The notes: generated by a model not told the origin, from the letters alone. A DNA stretch of 6,676 nucleotides from an uncultured Clostridia bacterium (GCA_946011705.1 CAMGCA010000119.1:1-6676); one strand, 5' to 3'; shown: positions 1 through 6,416, counted from the stretch's first letter. Numbers and translations are program-made.

Positions 1-839
1 AGGGTAAGCCGCGCGGCGTTCCGGGTCCGGGGGCCCGCTGCCGTCACACCCTCAACCATGGAATGAACGGTATTGCAGTTTCCGCACAGGTGCAGCCAGG
101 TTTGCGTCCCCAATCCCGCGATCAGGTCTCGATCCGGGCGCAGTCCCGCCGCGATCAGCAGCGTATGGCAGGTAAGGTGCTCCCCACCGGACAGGCAGCA
201 GCCTTCCAGCACCCTTTCCCCCCAGACCATTTCGATGGTCTGGGAGCAGATAAGACGAATGGGGAATTCCGCCAGACACCGGCGGTTTCTTAACAGTCCT
301 CCGCAGGCGGCCTTTTTTTCCACCAGCGTGACGGAGATCCCCAACGACGCAATCTGCGCGGCCATGATCAGTCCGAGATCCCCGCTGCCCAGAATCACCA
401 CGGGGCCTTCCGGGAGAAAACCGTGCAGATTCATCATTTTCTGCATCTGCCCCGCCGTATAAATCCCTTCGGGCCGGGTCCCGGCAATGGGCAGAGCACC
501 CATTGGAATCTCCCGGCATCCCGCGGCATAGATGAGCTGGTCAAGGCAAAGGGTTCGTCCGCCGGACAGGCGGGCGATTTTTGTTTCCTCCACGGAAAGC
601 ACCGTTGTGCCCGGAAACAGTCTGACTTCCCCAGGAAAATCCTGCAAAAGCGCGCCAGCGTATTCCGTTCCCGTAAGGCCCGGGCCAAAGCCACGGTGGG
701 CGCACTGGAGCAGAACACCGCCCAGCGCGGGCTTTCTGTCCACAAGGGCAACGCTGCCGCAGCCTGCCCCCACGGCAGCTTTGGCGGCGGCGATGCCTGC
801 CGCTCCGCCGCCGACCACAAGGATATCAAAGAGTACCAT
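1..839 (-). CDS. FAD/NAD(P)-dependent oxidoreductase, GlpB/HcnB-like, partial (C-terminus off left edge)
   Basis: About 279 residues are visible from the ATG at 839; the frame stays open to the left edge. An N-terminal dinucleotide-binding motif VVGGGAAG lies at residues 8-15, with an acidic D34 ending the second strand. It is followed by GGVLLQCAHRGFG (40-52) and LTGTEYA, matching the GGILQQC-HNGFG...LTGPEYA signature of the flavoprotein that accompanies GlpA-like dehydrogenases in Clostridia. A second FAD motif, IYAAGCREIP, is at 103-112, a second Rossmann motif ILGSGDLG at 149-156, and a C-terminal FAD segment LCGNCNTVHSMVEG at 251-264. This is a two-dinucleotide-binding flavoprotein of the pyridine nucleotide-disulphide oxidoreductase fold, expected to be soluble. 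The start is set by a GGGAGGAGG Shine-Dalgarno 7-8 nt upstream, inside the preceding gene, which it overlaps by 14 nt. Family members are usually around 400 residues, so roughly 120 residues are probably missing. The substrate is unknown; a role as electron-transfer partner of the upstream [2Fe-2S] flavoprotein is inferred from pairing. Confidence 0.88.
   Translation of the reverse strand, partial: MVLFDILVVGGGAAGIAAAKAAVGAGCGSVALVDRKPALGGVLLQCAHRGFGPGLTGTEYAGALLQDFPGEVRLFPGTTVLSVEETKIARLSGGRTLCLDQLIYAAGCREIPMGALPIAGTRPEGIYTAGQMQKMMNLHGFLPEGPVVILGSGDLGLIMAAQIASLGISVTLVEKKAACGGLLRNRRCLAEFPIRLICSQTIEMVWGERVLEGCCLSGGEHLTCHTLLIAAGLRPDRDLIAGLGTQTWLHLCGNCNTVHSMVEGVTAAGPRTRNAARLT
221..244. repeat. 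Perfect 10-bp inverted repeat with 4-nt loop inside the left-edge oxidoreductase gene
   Basis: CCCAGACCAT (221-230) and ATGGTCTGGG (235-244) are exact reverse complements around TTCG. In the mRNA of the minus-strand gene the loop reads CGAA. No T-tract follows on either strand, so it is not an intrinsic terminator. The codons involved are ordinary coding sequence (S-Q-T-I-E-M-V-W region). Confidence 0.6.
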
Positions 840-2154
840 GCCGCCCCTCCTCCCAACGCCTCCCGATGGTGAAGCCGCACCGGCTGCCCTGGCAGGCGCC
901 CATGCCGCTGCCAACCCGGCGCTTGACTCCGTCCACCGTGGAGGCCCCCCGGCGAATGGCTTCCAGAATTTCGCCGCGGGTGACGCCCCCGCACTGGCAG
1001 ACAACCTCCTGGTCGTCTGTTTTGGGGATCGCTTCCCGGTGGGGGTCAAAGCCGGGATTGGATTCGGCGTTCAGAAACCGGGCGGTTTTTTCCGCCAGAT
1101 AATACCCCAACCGGTCGGCGCAGGTCAGGCCGGGGGTCTTGATGCCGATGAGGCTGTAAAATCCGGGGGCGGGATTTTCGATGCGGAAATCATGAAGACT
1201 CTCCCCGTTTTCCAGATAGGGGTTGGGCCGGACGGCGGCAAAGGAGCGGATGATCTGCTGTGTGTCCAAATCGGGAAGCAGATCTTTCGAGTCCCTTACC
1301 AATTCCATCAACCCCTCCACGCTGGTGGCAAAGGGGGCCAATATGGGCTTTCGCACTCCGCTGAGCAGGAGATTGCCTTCCACGCAGGGGATGGCGGTGA
1401 TGCCCTTGCCGCAGCACTGGGCCTGATGGAAGAGAATGTGCTCCGGCTTCCGGGCCAGAGCATCCAGCACCAGATACTCCGCCCCGTCCCAATGGAGGCG
1501 CACAGAGGGCGGAAACAGCAATTCCTGCACCCGGTCGGCATAGAGCCCCCCGCAGTTGAGCACCGCTTTGCAGGAAATGTCCTCACCGCTGGTTCTCAGA
1601 GGATAGCCGTTTTCGTCCTTTTCAATGCCAGTGACAGCGGTATTCAGCATGGGAACCACGCCGTTTTTCACGGCGCTTTCGTAGGCGGCGATGCCAAGCT
1701 GCCAGGGATTCACTGTGCCGGTGGTCGGTGCGTACAGCGCGCCCTTCACGCCGGGTTTCAGCATAGGCTCCATATCCTCCGCTTCCCGCCCGGAAAGCAG
1801 CCGCAGGCCGGGTACGCCGTTTTGCATGCCCTGCTCCATTTTTTTGCGGAGACGGGGCAGGGAGGCTTCGTCGTAGGTCACAAGCAACGAACCCCGCCGG
1901 AGGAAGGGAACCTCCAACTCCCGGCAGAGCGTTTCAAATTCCGCGTTGCCCCGCACTGTCATTTCCGCTTTTAGACTGCCGGGCCTGTTGTCATAGCCCG
2001 GGTAGACGATGGCGCTGTTAGCCCGGGTGATGCCGGTGCACACGTCCTCAGCCTGTTCCAACAGCACAGCGGAAAGCTGCCAGCGCATCAGGTTCCGGGC
2101 CGCGAAGCAGCCTAAGATTCCGCCGCCGATAACAGCGGCATCCACCCGTTTCAT
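826..2154 (-). CDS. LhgO/GlpA-like FAD-dependent oxidoreductase with C-terminal BFD-like [2Fe-2S] domain
   Basis: The 442-residue product has a DAO-type fold: Rossmann motif VIGGGILG (8-15), E33 for the FAD ribose, and the family segment TRANSAIVYPGYDNRPGSLKA (about 43-63), close to the TSKANSAIVHAGYD of LhgO/anaerobic GlpA-like proteins. Near the C-terminus an FAD-closing segment GIKTPGLTCAD is followed by a bacterioferritin-associated-ferredoxin-like [2Fe-2S] module with C386-x-C388 and C421-x4-C426. The architecture is that of clostridial 'NAD(P)/FAD-dependent oxidoreductases' annotated as glycerol-3-phosphate dehydrogenase or L-2-hydroxyglutarate oxidase. It would oxidise a 2-hydroxyacid, polyol phosphate or amine and pass electrons through the 2Fe-2S centre, probably to the product of the next gene. 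The start codon overlaps the stop of the upstream MoeA-PBP gene as ATGA, and the Shine-Dalgarno is weak, so translation is likely coupled. No signal peptide or membrane segment is seen. The physiological substrate cannot be assigned from sequence. Confidence 0.9.
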   Translation of the reverse strand: MKRVDAAVIGGGILGCFAARNLMRWQLSAVLLEQAEDVCTGITRANSAIVYPGYDNRPGSLKAEMTVRGNAEFETLCRELEVPFLRRGSLLVTYDEASLPRLRKKMEQGMQNGVPGLRLLSGREAEDMEPMLKPGVKGALYAPTTGTVNPWQLGIAAYESAVKNGVVPMLNTAVTGIEKDENGYPLRTSGEDISCKAVLNCGGLYADRVQELLFPPSVRLHWDGAEYLVLDALARKPEHILFHQAQCCGKGITAIPCVEGNLLLSGVRKPILAPFATSVEGLMELVRDSKDLLPDLDTQQIIRSFAAVRPNPYLENGESLHDFRIENPAPGFYSLIGIKTPGLTCADRLGYYLAEKTARFLNAESNPGFDPHREAIPKTDDQEVVCQCGGVTRGEILEAIRRGASTVDGVKRRVGSGMGACQGSRCGFTIGRRWEEGRHGTL

Positions 2155-4058
2155 ACGGGGATCACTTCACCGGGATTGTCCACCGTATAGCCGCCCAGAG
2201 ACAGAATCTTCTCCCGGAAAGCGTCGCTTTTCAGAATGGTCAGAAGCGAGCGAACCATGGGCGCATCCCAGGCGTGATCGGGAATAATCAGGTCATACTC
2301 CTCGATACAGATGGGAATAAAGTCCAGATCATAGAGCTTGGCCGCGGAGTAGATGCCCATGCCCGCGTCCGCACTGCCGCTGACAATCTGGGCGGCAACG
2401 GAGGTGTGGGTCAGCTCCTCCCGGTCGTAGCCGTAGATGGCGGAAGCGTCCACATGCTCCCGCTTGCACAGGTAGTCCGTGAGGATTCGGGTGCCGGAGC
2501 CTTTTTGACGGTTTACATAACGCACGCCATCTCTGGCGATATCGGAGAATTTCTGAATATTCAGGGGATTCCCCCTGGCAACCATCAACCCCTGCTGACG
2601 CCCCACGCAGGAAATGAGCCTTACGCCGCCCTTGGGGAAGTATTTTCTGATAAAGGAGCGGCTGTAGCTGCCGTCGGCGGTGTCGAGAAGATGGCAGCCC
2701 GCCGCGTGGGCCTCGCCCCGACGGATGGCCATGATGCCGCCCATGGAACCCACATGGGAAGAACTCATGTACAGTTCGGGGTTTTCCAGATGGAGCATAT
2801 CCGCCAGCTCGTCCAGCAGCGGGTCGTGGCTGCCGATGACCACCAGCGTATTTTCCAGCTTCGACCTGGGGCTGAGGAGCCGCACATTCACTTCTTCTCC
2901 GGCTTCGTAGCCTTCCAGTCCCTGGGGAACCTCCAGGATGCCGTCGGCCTTCATAAAGGAGGATACCACGCCGCTGCCCCGGCTCAGGGGGGAGGCCATC
3001 AGCCTGCCGCCTACGCAGCCCATGCGGACACGGACAAATTCCTGGTATTTCAGGCCCGAAACCACGGGGCGAGTCAGGGTGGCTTTGGCATACTGGGAGG
3101 GCGCGGACGGCGCTTGCAGCCAATGGTCAATCAGAGGCTTCAGCAGCTGCTCGATGACGATGATACCGGAGACAGGATAGCCGGGAACGCCCAGAATCGG
3201 CTTTTCCCCCTGACAGCCCAGAATCGCGGGCTTGCCGGGCTTGATGGCGATGCCGTGGTACAGCACCTCCCCCAGCTCCCGGATAACCTTCGCGGAAAAA
3301 TCCTCCCGCCCGGCGGAGGAACCGGCGTTCAGGATCACCATATCGCATTCTTCGGCAGCTTTCGCAACCATGGTCTTGATCTGATCAAATTTATCGGGAA
3401 CAATGGGATACACCACCGCTTCCGCGCCCCACTGGCGCACCATGGCGGAGAAAATGGAGCCGTTGAATTCCAGAATGTCGCCGGGCTTCGGGTCGGTGCA
3501 GGGCGGGATGATTTCGTCTCCCGTGGGGATGATACCCACCCGGGGCTTTCGAATGACCTCAATTTCCAGCACGCCCCCGGCGATCATGGCGCCGATGGCG
3601 GCAGGAGAGACGGTCATATGGCTGGGCAGAATCATTTCTCCCGCGCAAACATCCTCGCCGATCTGGCGAATATGCTGCCAGGGTGCGGCAGCGGCGTGGA
3701 TGGTGATGGAGCCATCCGCGTTTTTCACAATGTCCTCCACCATGATCACCGCGTCCCGATCTTCGGGAATGGGGTCGCCGGTGTCCAGCACGATAAACTG
3801 CTCCGGGCTTAGGGTCACGGGGGTGGTCTCCGTGGCGCCAAAGGTGTCTTTTGCTGTGACCGCCACGCCGTCCATGGCACTGGCGGCATAGTGGGGGGCG
3901 CAGATGTGGGCGTAGACCGCCCGGGCCGTCACCCGTCCACAGCTTTCAAAGACGGGGATAATTTCCGTCCTGGGGCCGAAACCATGGCTCTCAAGTAATG
4001 CAAGATAATCTTTTCGTGCCTGGGTCAGGGGCACATTGGTTAAATATTCAAATCCCAT
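2151..4058 (-). CDS. moeA: Molybdopterin molybdenum/tungsten transferase MoeA fused to C-terminal PBP-like domain
   Basis: A 635-residue two-part protein. Residues 1 to about 400 are a complete MoeA: N-terminal SAMDGVAV (60-67, with the conserved D63), the MoCF domain with IIPTGDEIIPP (176-186), NAGSSAGREDF (244-254), IKPGKP (272-277) and GVPGYPVSG (290-298), then the C-terminal beta-barrel domain IV. MoeA inserts molybdate or tungstate into adenylated molybdopterin, releasing AMP. Residues about 403-620 form a PBP-like domain (PF12727/COG1910 type) with GCHLLD (454-459), VARGNP (493-498), NRQKGSGTRIL (516-526), SGSADAGMG (560-568) and LDFIPICIEEYDL (578-590). It has no signal peptide, so it acts in the cytoplasm. 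This domain order is known in archaeal and clostridial MoeA proteins. Differences from the consensus: V65 where Y is usual after DG, N244-A245 in place of SG, and Y294 in place of N in GLPGNPVS. The start has an AGGGGG Shine-Dalgarno upstream and lies 4 nt after the previous stop. Ligand of the PBP domain (oxyanion or cofactor) is inferred, not visible. Confidence 0.94.
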   Translation of the reverse strand: MGFEYLTNVPLTQARKDYLALLESHGFGPRTEIIPVFESCGRVTARAVYAHICAPHYAASAMDGVAVTAKDTFGATETTPVTLSPEQFIVLDTGDPIPEDRDAVIMVEDIVKNADGSITIHAAAAPWQHIRQIGEDVCAGEMILPSHMTVSPAAIGAMIAGGVLEIEVIRKPRVGIIPTGDEIIPPCTDPKPGDILEFNGSIFSAMVRQWGAEAVVYPIVPDKFDQIKTMVAKAAEECDMVILNAGSSAGREDFSAKVIRELGEVLYHGIAIKPGKPAILGCQGEKPILGVPGYPVSGIIVIEQLLKPLIDHWLQAPSAPSQYAKATLTRPVVSGLKYQEFVRVRMGCVGGRLMASPLSRGSGVVSSFMKADGILEVPQGLEGYEAGEEVNVRLLSPRSKLENTLVVIGSHDPLLDELADMLHLENPELYMSSSHVGSMGGIMAIRRGEAHAAGCHLLDTADGSYSRSFIRKYFPKGGVRLISCVGRQQGLMVARGNPLNIQKFSDIARDGVRYVNRQKGSGTRILTDYLCKREHVDASAIYGYDREELTHTSVAAQIVSGSADAGMGIYSAAKLYDLDFIPICIEEYDLIIPDHAWDAPMVRSLLTILKSDAFREKILSLGGYTVDNPGEVIPV

Positions 4059-4062
4059 AGTG

Positions 4063-5283
4063 TTACACTCCCCCTGTAATCGTTACCTGAATTTCCGCAC
4101 CCTGGGGCAGTCCTTCACAGTCCCTGTCAATGCAGAAATAGCCGTCGGCGCCTGCCAATGTAGTAATGAGTCCGGATTTGCCCCGGATGGGCTGGGCGCA
4201 GAGCTGCCCGTCCTTTTCTGTCAGGCGGCAGCAGTGATACTGGGCCCGGCCGTGGTTGGCGCTGATGCTCTCCGTCACCTTGGCGGTGACGGTGTAGGCG
4301 GTCATATCCCGTCCGGTGAGCCGCCCCAGAAGGGGCTGAACGAACAGTTTGGTAATGAAATAGGCCGCCACGGGATGTCCCGGCAGACCCACAATGGGTT
4401 TTTCCCCGGCTTTGCCCAGAATGGTGGGCTTGCCGGGCTTGATGGCGATGCCGTGGAGCAGCAAAGTCCCCACCGATTCGATAATCCGGCAGGCGGCGTC
4501 CTTGACGCCCACACTACTGCCGCCGGACAACAGCACCGCGTCACAGTCCGCAATGGCTTTCTTGACTTTGTCAGACAGAAGGGCTTCATCATCAATGACA
4601 ATACCGTAGTTGATGACCTTGCAGCCGAAGGCGGTAAGCATGGCTTCCAGCATGGGGCTGTTCACATCCCGCACCTGTCCCGGGCCGGGCTGCACCTCCG
4701 GGGGCACCAGCTCGTCTCCCGTGGAGATGACACCCACGGTGAGTTTCTTCGCAACCTTCACCCGCACCTGGCCGATGGCAGCCAAGGCTCCGATGTCCGC
4801 GCTGGACAGCACCCGGCCCTTGTGCAGAATCACCTTGCCGGGATACACGTCATCCCCCCGGAAGATCATGTTCATGCCGGGAGCGGCAGGCTTGGCAACA
4901 CCGATGGTGCCGTCGCCGTAATCCTCGGTGTATTCCAGCATCACCACGCTGTCGGCGTCCCAGGGCACCGCGCCGCCGGTGGGAACCGCCACGCAGGCGC
5001 CCTCATCCAGAGAGAAATCCGCGCCCTGGCCCATGAGCACCGGGGCCTGCAAGGGTAAAATGGCGGGAATGGCATCGCTGCTCCCGAAGGTGTCGCTGGC
5101 CGGGACGGCAAAGCCGTCCACCGTGGAGCGGTCAAAATCCGGCACATACTCCCGCGCCGCCATATCCTCCGCCAGAATCCGCCCCATGGCGTCGGACAGG
5201 GGTACGGTTTCCGTCTGCCCCAGCGGCGCGAATTCCGATTCGATCATCGCCAGAACCTCTTCCGGCGTTTTCACATACAGCAT
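4063..5283 (-). CDS. moeA: Molybdopterin molybdenum/tungsten transferase MoeA
   Basis: This 406-residue product has the usual MoeA length. Visible landmarks are DRSTVDGFAV (51-60, D56), PTGGAVPWDAD (101-111), STGDELVPP (187-195), SGGSSVGVKD (253-262), HGIAIKPGKP (277-286) and GLPGHPVAA (299-307), followed by domain IV to residue 406. It catalyses metal insertion into MPT-AMP in the cytoplasm, the last step of basic Moco/Wco synthesis. I start it at 5283 because a GGAGG sits 6 nt upstream and this gives the normal MoeA N-terminus MLYVKTPEEV. The same frame is open to an ATG at 5514, but the 77 extra residues overlap the end of the regulator gene and do not resemble MoeA. It begins 1 nt after the regulator stop. 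Two MoeA paralogues side by side are common in organisms using tungsten or both metals; this copy keeps the more canonical SGGSSVG motif but has H303 instead of N in GLPGNPVS. Confidence 0.95.
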   Translation of the reverse strand: MLYVKTPEEVLAMIESEFAPLGQTETVPLSDAMGRILAEDMAAREYVPDFDRSTVDGFAVPASDTFGSSDAIPAILPLQAPVLMGQGADFSLDEGACVAVPTGGAVPWDADSVVMLEYTEDYGDGTIGVAKPAAPGMNMIFRGDDVYPGKVILHKGRVLSSADIGALAAIGQVRVKVAKKLTVGVISTGDELVPPEVQPGPGQVRDVNSPMLEAMLTAFGCKVINYGIVIDDEALLSDKVKKAIADCDAVLLSGGSSVGVKDAACRIIESVGTLLLHGIAIKPGKPTILGKAGEKPIVGLPGHPVAAYFITKLFVQPLLGRLTGRDMTAYTVTAKVTESISANHGRAQYHCCRLTEKDGQLCAQPIRGKSGLITTLAGADGYFCIDRDCEGLPQGAEIQVTITGGV

Positions 5284-5284
5284 A

Positions 5285-6220
5285 TCAGACCTCCATAATG
5301 ATCCTGCCCAGATCCCGGTAGTCGTTGCCGGAGAAGGGGGCGACCTCCCTGCGGAACACAGGGGAAGAAAGGATTTCGAGCATTTTAATAACCGCCGGAG
5401 TCTCCATGGAATCCCCGCGCAGAACCAGATCGTAGCGCTCCTCCAGCAGGGGGATAAAATCCAGATTCTCGATCTGCCGGGAAACACGCTCCGTTCCGAC
5501 GGCAAGGTCGGCATCCCCGGCCGCGATGGCCGCCGCCATGGTCAGGTGGGAGCTCATGAGCTTGTCATAGCCCCTGATCTGTGCTGGGGGAATGCCCAGC
5601 GCTTTCAACTGGGTATCCAGCAGGATTCGGGAAGACGAACCCACCCGGCGGTTCAGGATGGAAATATCCGTCCTGCCCAAATCCTCCCAGCCTTTGATTT
5701 TTTTGGGATTTCCCCTGCGGACATAGAAGCCCTGGGCGCGATAGGACAGATTCACCAGCACCGCGGGAACACCAGGCATCAGGCTGCGCACGAAGGAGGC
5801 GTTGCATTCACGCCCATCGTACAGGTGGCAGGCCGCTGCCTGTACCTTTCCCTGATACAGGGCAAGCAGCCCCTCAAAGCTGGACAGATATGTACGTCCC
5901 GCGTTCACACCCACCTGATGCAGGTAGTTCGCCAGAATATCCAGCACCACGTCCTGCCCGGAAAGGATCAGCTCCGGGGGCTCCCCTTCTGCCGGTGTCA
6001 GCAGGGTGGAATGGGTATCGATGCGCTGCACCGGGGCTGTGGAATGCTCATGACGGGAGCGGGCGATGTAGGCATCCACATCATCCTGTGTAAATCGAAC
6101 CTTCCGCCCGATCTTGTAGGAATGGATCTCTCCTCTGCGGATCAGGTCGTAAATCGTGGATTTGCTGACATGGAGAATATCCGCCACTTCCTGGGTGGAC
6201 AGAGACTGATTTTGCGCCAT
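5285..6220 (-). CDS. Transcriptional regulator: excisionase-type HTH fused to PBP-like ligand-binding domain
   Basis: The 311-residue product starts with an excisionase/MerR-like winged HTH (HTH_17 type, residues about 7-52): LSTQEVADILHVSKSTIYDL then GEIHSYKIGRKVRF and a DDVDAYI closing helix. After a polar linker (53-80) comes a PBP-like domain (about 83-300) with ACHLYD (130-135), GFYVRRGNP (164-172), NRRVGSSSRILLD (190-202), AAGDADLAVG (233-242) and LDFIPLLEERYDL (253-265). The same motifs, in the same order, occur in the C-terminal part of the MoeA fusion encoded at 2151-4058. There is no signal peptide, so it is an intracellular sensor. The ligand is probably tungstate, molybdate or a cofactor intermediate (inference from family and operon). 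It is the first gene of the leftward operon and divergent from the AOR gene, the usual position for a local regulator. The start at 6220 has AAGGAGG 7 nt upstream; the in-frame ATG at 6253 overlaps the proposed -10 box and would lie outside the transcript. Confidence 0.92.
   Translation of the reverse strand: MAQNQSLSTQEVADILHVSKSTIYDLIRRGEIHSYKIGRKVRFTQDDVDAYIARSRHEHSTAPVQRIDTHSTLLTPAEGEPPELILSGQDVVLDILANYLHQVGVNAGRTYLSSFEGLLALYQGKVQAAACHLYDGRECNASFVRSLMPGVPAVLVNLSYRAQGFYVRRGNPKKIKGWEDLGRTDISILNRRVGSSSRILLDTQLKALGIPPAQIRGYDKLMSSHLTMAAAIAAGDADLAVGTERVSRQIENLDFIPLLEERYDLVLRGDSMETPAVIKMLEILSSPVFRREVAPFSGNDYRDLGRIIMEV
5290..5295 (-). promoter_or_regulatory. Ribosome binding site of the first moeA
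   Basis: TGGAGG on the minus strand, 6 nt before the ATG at 5283 and inside the last codons of the regulator. It decides the start at 5283 over the ATG at 5514. Confidence 0.8.
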
Positions 6221-6227
6221 TGAGCCG

Positions 6228-6234
6228 CCTCCTT
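6228..6234 (-). promoter_or_regulatory. Ribosome binding site of the regulator gene
   Basis: AAGGAGG on the minus strand, 7 nt before the ATG at 6220. It decides that start over the in-frame ATG at 6253. Confidence 0.85.
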
Positions 6235-6251
6235 GCGATTCTTTTACAATC

Positions 6252-6280
6252 ATTATACTCGTATTTTCCGACTTTCACAA
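6252..6280 (-). promoter_or_regulatory. Promoter of the regulator-moeA-flavoprotein operon
   Basis: Reading the minus strand, a -35 TTGTGA (6280-6275) and a perfect -10 TATAAT (6257-6252) are separated by 17 bp, a sigma-A-type arrangement. Transcription would begin near 6245, giving a leader of about 25 nt before the regulator ATG. The -35 box is overlapped by a TTTCACAA copy (6273-6280) of the intergenic repeat motif, suggesting autorepression (inference). Confidence 0.75.
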
Positions 6281-6305
6281 GAGCGGGAATCAAAAGCTAT
6301 CTCCT

Positions 6306-6335
6306 GTTTCGCACCATTTCGCATCGTTTCGCGCA
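6306..6335 (+). repeat. Three 10-bp-phased direct repeats, candidate operator (cluster 1)
   Basis: GTTTCGCACC, ATTTCGCATC and GTTTCGCGCA follow each other without a gap, so TTTCGC recurs at 6307, 6317 and 6327, exactly one helical turn apart. They lie upstream of the regulator promoter, roughly 62-91 bp before its start point. Head-to-tail binding to turn-phased repeats is known for excisionase/BldC-type HTH proteins, which is the HTH class encoded next door; binding itself is inferred. Confidence 0.7.
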
Positions 6336-6339
6336 GTCA

Positions 6340-6357
6340 TTTGGTACAGATGCCAAA
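6340..6357. promoter_or_regulatory. 18-bp imperfect dyad between the repeat clusters
   Basis: TTTGGTA, a 4-bp spacer CAGA, and TGCCAAA form two 7-bp arms with one mismatch (T/C at the sixth position). It lies near the midpoint between the two promoters. It could be an operator for a second, dimeric regulator; no protein can be assigned. Confidence 0.4.
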
Positions 6358-6363
6358 ACACTT

Positions 6364-6399
6364 CGTGTGAAATGAGATAGTTTCGTGCAGTTTCACACA
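6364..6399 (+). repeat. Second cluster of the same motif with one inverted copy, candidate operator (cluster 2)
   Basis: GTTTCGTGCA (6380-6389) and GTTTCACACA (6390-6399) are contiguous direct repeats of the cluster 1 motif. An inverted copy, ATTTCACACG on the minus strand (6373-6364), faces them, creating the pair GTGTGAAA (6365-6372) / TTTCACAC (6391-6398). The cluster ends 17 bp before the AOR -35 box. Confidence 0.68.
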
Positions 6400-6416
6400 G
6401 AAATGGGGCAGAGCTA

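Noticed and set aside
532..1974. 480-codon open frame on the plus strand
   Set aside because: Antisense to two well-supported flavoprotein genes; its translation has no family motifs and is rich in Gly/Ala/His/Gln as expected of a GC-rich shadow frame.
2274..3812. 512-codon open frame on the plus strand
   Set aside because: Lies fully antisense to the MoeA-PBP gene, no recognisable domain; a shadow of strong third-position GC bias.
4036..5058. 340-codon open frame on the plus strand
   Set aside because: Antisense to moeA with Gly/His-rich low-information translation and no supporting ribosome binding site.
5284..5514. 77-residue N-terminal extension of the first moeA, using an ATG at 5514
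   Set aside because: Overlaps the regulator coding sequence, unlike MoeA, and the ATG at 5283 has a good Shine-Dalgarno and normal MoeA N-terminus.
4928..6223. 431-codon open frame on the plus strand
   Set aside because: Antisense to the moeA start and the whole regulator gene; no domain seen.
6221..6253. 11-residue extension of the regulator to an ATG at 6253
   Set aside because: That ATG overlaps the TATAAT box, and the AAGGAGG site points to 6220.
6268..6284. Rex (NADH-sensing) operator at TTGTGAAA on the minus strand
   Set aside because: Only one half site is present; the facing TTCACAA at the required spacing is absent, and the sequence fits the local TTTCRCRC family better.
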